Positions 62,343 through 64,000 of a stretch of DNA of 64,000 nucleotides are shown one piece after another. Both the position numbers and the translations under genes were made by a program. The number at the start of each line of letters is the position of its first letter. Position 1 is the first letter of the stretch. The notes under the pieces are model-generated. The model searched no databases, had not been told where the DNA came from, and worked only from the letters and a program-made list of their open reading frames with translations. Source of the DNA: Lachnospiraceae bacterium (GTDB taxonomy: Bacteria > Bacillota > Clostridia > Lachnospirales > Lachnospiraceae); the NCBI GenBank assembly GCA_910574865.1, contig CAJTDN010000003.1, positions 1-64,000 on the forward strand, given 5' to 3'.

Positions 62343-63774
62343 ACAACACTTCAAAGGCGTGGCTGATGTCGTATCCCGGCACCTCCATCGGGTAATTCCC
62401 CGTAAAGCAGGCGTCACAATACCCGATACCGTCCACCATGTCCGACAGTTTCTCAATTTTCATGTACCCGAGCGAATCCGCCCCAATCATCTGTCGAATC
62501 TCCTCCGTCGTATGGGAATGGGCAATCAGTTGCTCATTCGACGGAACGTCGGTCCCGAAATAGCACGGATACAAAAACGGCGGCGAGCTGATACGCACAT
62601 GGACCTCCCTCGCCCCGGCCTTCTTGAGCATTTTGATGATATTGGCGCAAGTGGTTCCCCTCACGATGGAATCGTCCACCATGACAATCCGTTTGCCCCG
62701 TACCACCTCTTCAATCACGCTCAGTTTAATCTTCACGCTGGATTCCCGCTCGCTCTGGAGCGGCTTGATAAACGTGCGACCCACGTAACTGTTCTTATGA
62801 AATGCCATCCCATAAGGAATACCCGACCGCTCGGAATACCCCTTGGCCGCCACCAGGCCGGAATCAGGCACGCCAACCACCAAATCCGCCTCCACCGGAT
62901 ACGACTCCGCCAGGGTCTTCCCCGCCACGATACGGGAATGATAGACGTTGATGCCGTCCAACGTACTGTCCGTACGCGCAAAATAAATATACTCAAAAAT
63001 GCATCGCGACTGCTTTCCCGCCTCAATCGCCATCTCCATGTCCGATGCAAGCCCGTCCTTGGTAATGCTGACAATCTCGCCCGGGCGCACGTCACGCACG
63101 AACTCGGCGCCGACCGCCGCCACCGCGCAACTTTCCGATGACAAAAACCAGGTGTTGTCCCGCCGACCGATACAAAGCGGCTTCAATCCAAGCGGATCAC
63201 GCGCCCCAATCAGTTTACGCGGGGAACTGACGACCAACGCGTAAGCACCCTTGATTTTCTTCATCGCGTTCTTGACCGCGTCCTCGGCCTTCCTCGTGTT
63301 CAGCCGTTCCCGCGCGACATGGTAGGCAATCACCTCGGAATCAATCGTCGTCTGGAAAATGGCCCCCGTCTGCCCCAGTTCTTCCCGAAGCTCGATGGCA
63401 TTAACCAGGTTTCCGTTGTGCGCGATGGCAAGCGTCCCCTTCACGTAGTTGATGACCAGCGGCTGCGCGTTCTCCACGCAGGTGCCGCCCGCCGTCGAAT
63501 ACCTGACGTGCCCGACGCCAAGATTTCCCTGAAGCTTGGCCAGGACTTCGCGGTCAAACACGTCGTCCACGTGCCCCAATCCCTTCTGGGACAATACCTT
63601 CCGCTGCCCGTTCGTGTCCGTCACCGCGATACCGCAGCTCTCCTGTCCGCGGTGCTGTAAGGCAAACAAGCCATAATAAATGGAAGGGGCCACGTCGCCG
63701 CCGTCCATGTCGTATGCGCCAAATACCCCGCACTCCTCGCCCATGCCCGTTGTAACCTTTTCCAATCTGTCCAT
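62341..63774 (-). CDS. purF: Amidophosphoribosyltransferase
   Basis: 477 aa, B. subtilis type with an N-terminal propeptide: MDRLEKVTTGMGEE is followed by the nucleophile Cys in ECGVFGAYD. The glutaminase domain shows GHVRYSTAGG. The PRPP loop of the phosphoribosyltransferase domain is VMVDDSIVRGTT at about residue 360. It makes phosphoribosylamine, the first committed purine intermediate. Cysteines typical of the Fe-S form (for example in CYFGTD and GYCDACF) are present. It has its own consensus promoter, and purB follows. Confidence 0.97.
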   Translation of the reverse strand: MDRLEKVTTGMGEECGVFGAYDMDGGDVAPSIYYGLFALQHRGQESCGIAVTDTNGQRKVLSQKGLGHVDDVFDREVLAKLQGNLGVGHVRYSTAGGTCVENAQPLVINYVKGTLAIAHNGNLVNAIELREELGQTGAIFQTTIDSEVIAYHVARERLNTRKAEDAVKNAMKKIKGAYALVVSSPRKLIGARDPLGLKPLCIGRRDNTWFLSSESCAVAAVGAEFVRDVRPGEIVSITKDGLASDMEMAIEAGKQSRCIFEYIYFARTDSTLDGINVYHSRIVAGKTLAESYPVEADLVVGVPDSGLVAAKGYSERSGIPYGMAFHKNSYVGRTFIKPLQSERESSVKIKLSVIEEVVRGKRIVMVDDSIVRGTTCANIIKMLKKAGAREVHVRISSPPFLYPCYFGTDVPSNEQLIAHSHTTEEIRQMIGADSLGYMKIEKLSDMVDGIGYCDACFTGNYPMEVPGYDISHAFEVL

Positions 63775-63835
63775 GTAATCACGCCTTCATTTCTCAAGTT
63801 TTATCCTAAGTCCCTTATGTCATTTCTGCAAAAAG

Positions 63836-63864
63836 ATTATAATACAAGGATAGGCGAATGTCAA
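63836..63864 (-). promoter_or_regulatory. Consensus promoter of purF-purB
   Basis: Minus strand TTGACA (63864-63859), exactly 17 bp, TATAAT (63841-63836). The leader of about 55 nt is too short for a purine riboswitch and shows none of its conserved loops. Beyond 63865 the remaining sequence is AT-rich with no visible gene. Confidence 0.9.
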
Positions 63865-64000
63865 TCATAGAGAAATTCTATTACCGTTCGGCTTATTTCC
63901 AAATTATAAACTGCATTTTGATATTTTACAAGTAGAAAATATCACTTCCTCATTTATTTAACTCACGAACCATTTCCGCCGGTTTCGCCGTCATCTCGAC

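Noticed and set aside
63775-63840. Purine riboswitch before purF
   Set aside because: The leader is only about 55 nt and lacks the conserved loop sequences.

Overview
The window comes from a spore-forming Firmicute, most likely a Lachnospiraceae-type Clostridium. The pointers are the spore proteins Gpr and SpoIIP, a T-box leader on pheST, a secreted DUF6273-like protein, Firmicute-style PheS and a second type II topoisomerase pair. Most of the window is of intermediate GC, with AT-rich patches at the left edge, around 10.3-11.4 kb and around 29 kb that look foreign or recently acquired. No rRNA, tRNA or CRISPR array was found. All comparisons were made by eye, without database searches.

Region 1 (1-13.3 kb) is an amplified and partly decayed export locus. 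It starts with a stand-alone LytTR regulator, followed by two complete FtsX/MacB-type permease + ATPase cassettes. A broken response regulator/sensor kinase relic follows. Next is an AT-rich insert carrying a RelA/SpoT-like synthetase and a small partner protein. Last is a third cassette whose permease has lost its N-terminal two thirds and whose ATPase has an in-frame 63-codon deletion. Region 2 (13.3-23.5 kb, mostly minus strand) is housekeeping: parC/parE-like topoisomerase subunits, spoIIP, gpr, rpsT (plus strand, TTG start), a small membrane-anchored protein, ilvC and ilvN.

Region 3 (23.5-30.4 kb) holds galE and a sugar nucleotidyltransferase, flanked by two inverted 147-bp non-coding elements, each bounded by its own 9-bp direct repeat. 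It continues with an ABC-F protein, a low-molecular-weight phosphatase, a lipoprotein and a DEDDh exonuclease. Region 4 (30.5-41.5 kb) has a MoxR-DUF58-DUF4129 operon whose ATPase is preceded in frame by a fragment of an unrelated AAA gene. A decayed sugar-transport locus follows, then a HAD phosphatase, an aldo/keto reductase, an intact AAA/PD-(D/E)XK protein, a dead exonuclease paralogue and an excisionase-like HTH fragment beside element debris. Region 5 (41.5-49.6 kb) contains queA, a repeat-rich RDD protein, sppA, and pheT/pheS under a T-box. Region 6 (49.8-64 kb) contains a Nif11-leader-like small protein coupled to a PfkB kinase and a TetR regulator, a secreted protein, luxS, a DUF5662-like protein, a GH13 homologue that seems to lack its catalytic residues, a sugar-binding lipoprotein, a UvrD-type helicase, gltX, purB and purF.

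The most unusual content is non-coding. Several families of short structured repeats lie between genes. One, about 112 bp and tandem, begins at or next to the stop codons of parE and pheS, with a diverged relative after purB. Another is the 147-bp three-hairpin element, with a diverged 144-bp relative of the same layout. The best candidate for an unrecognised protein system is the RelA/SpoT-like protein with its 86-aa neighbour. The Nif11-like/PfkB pair is next.
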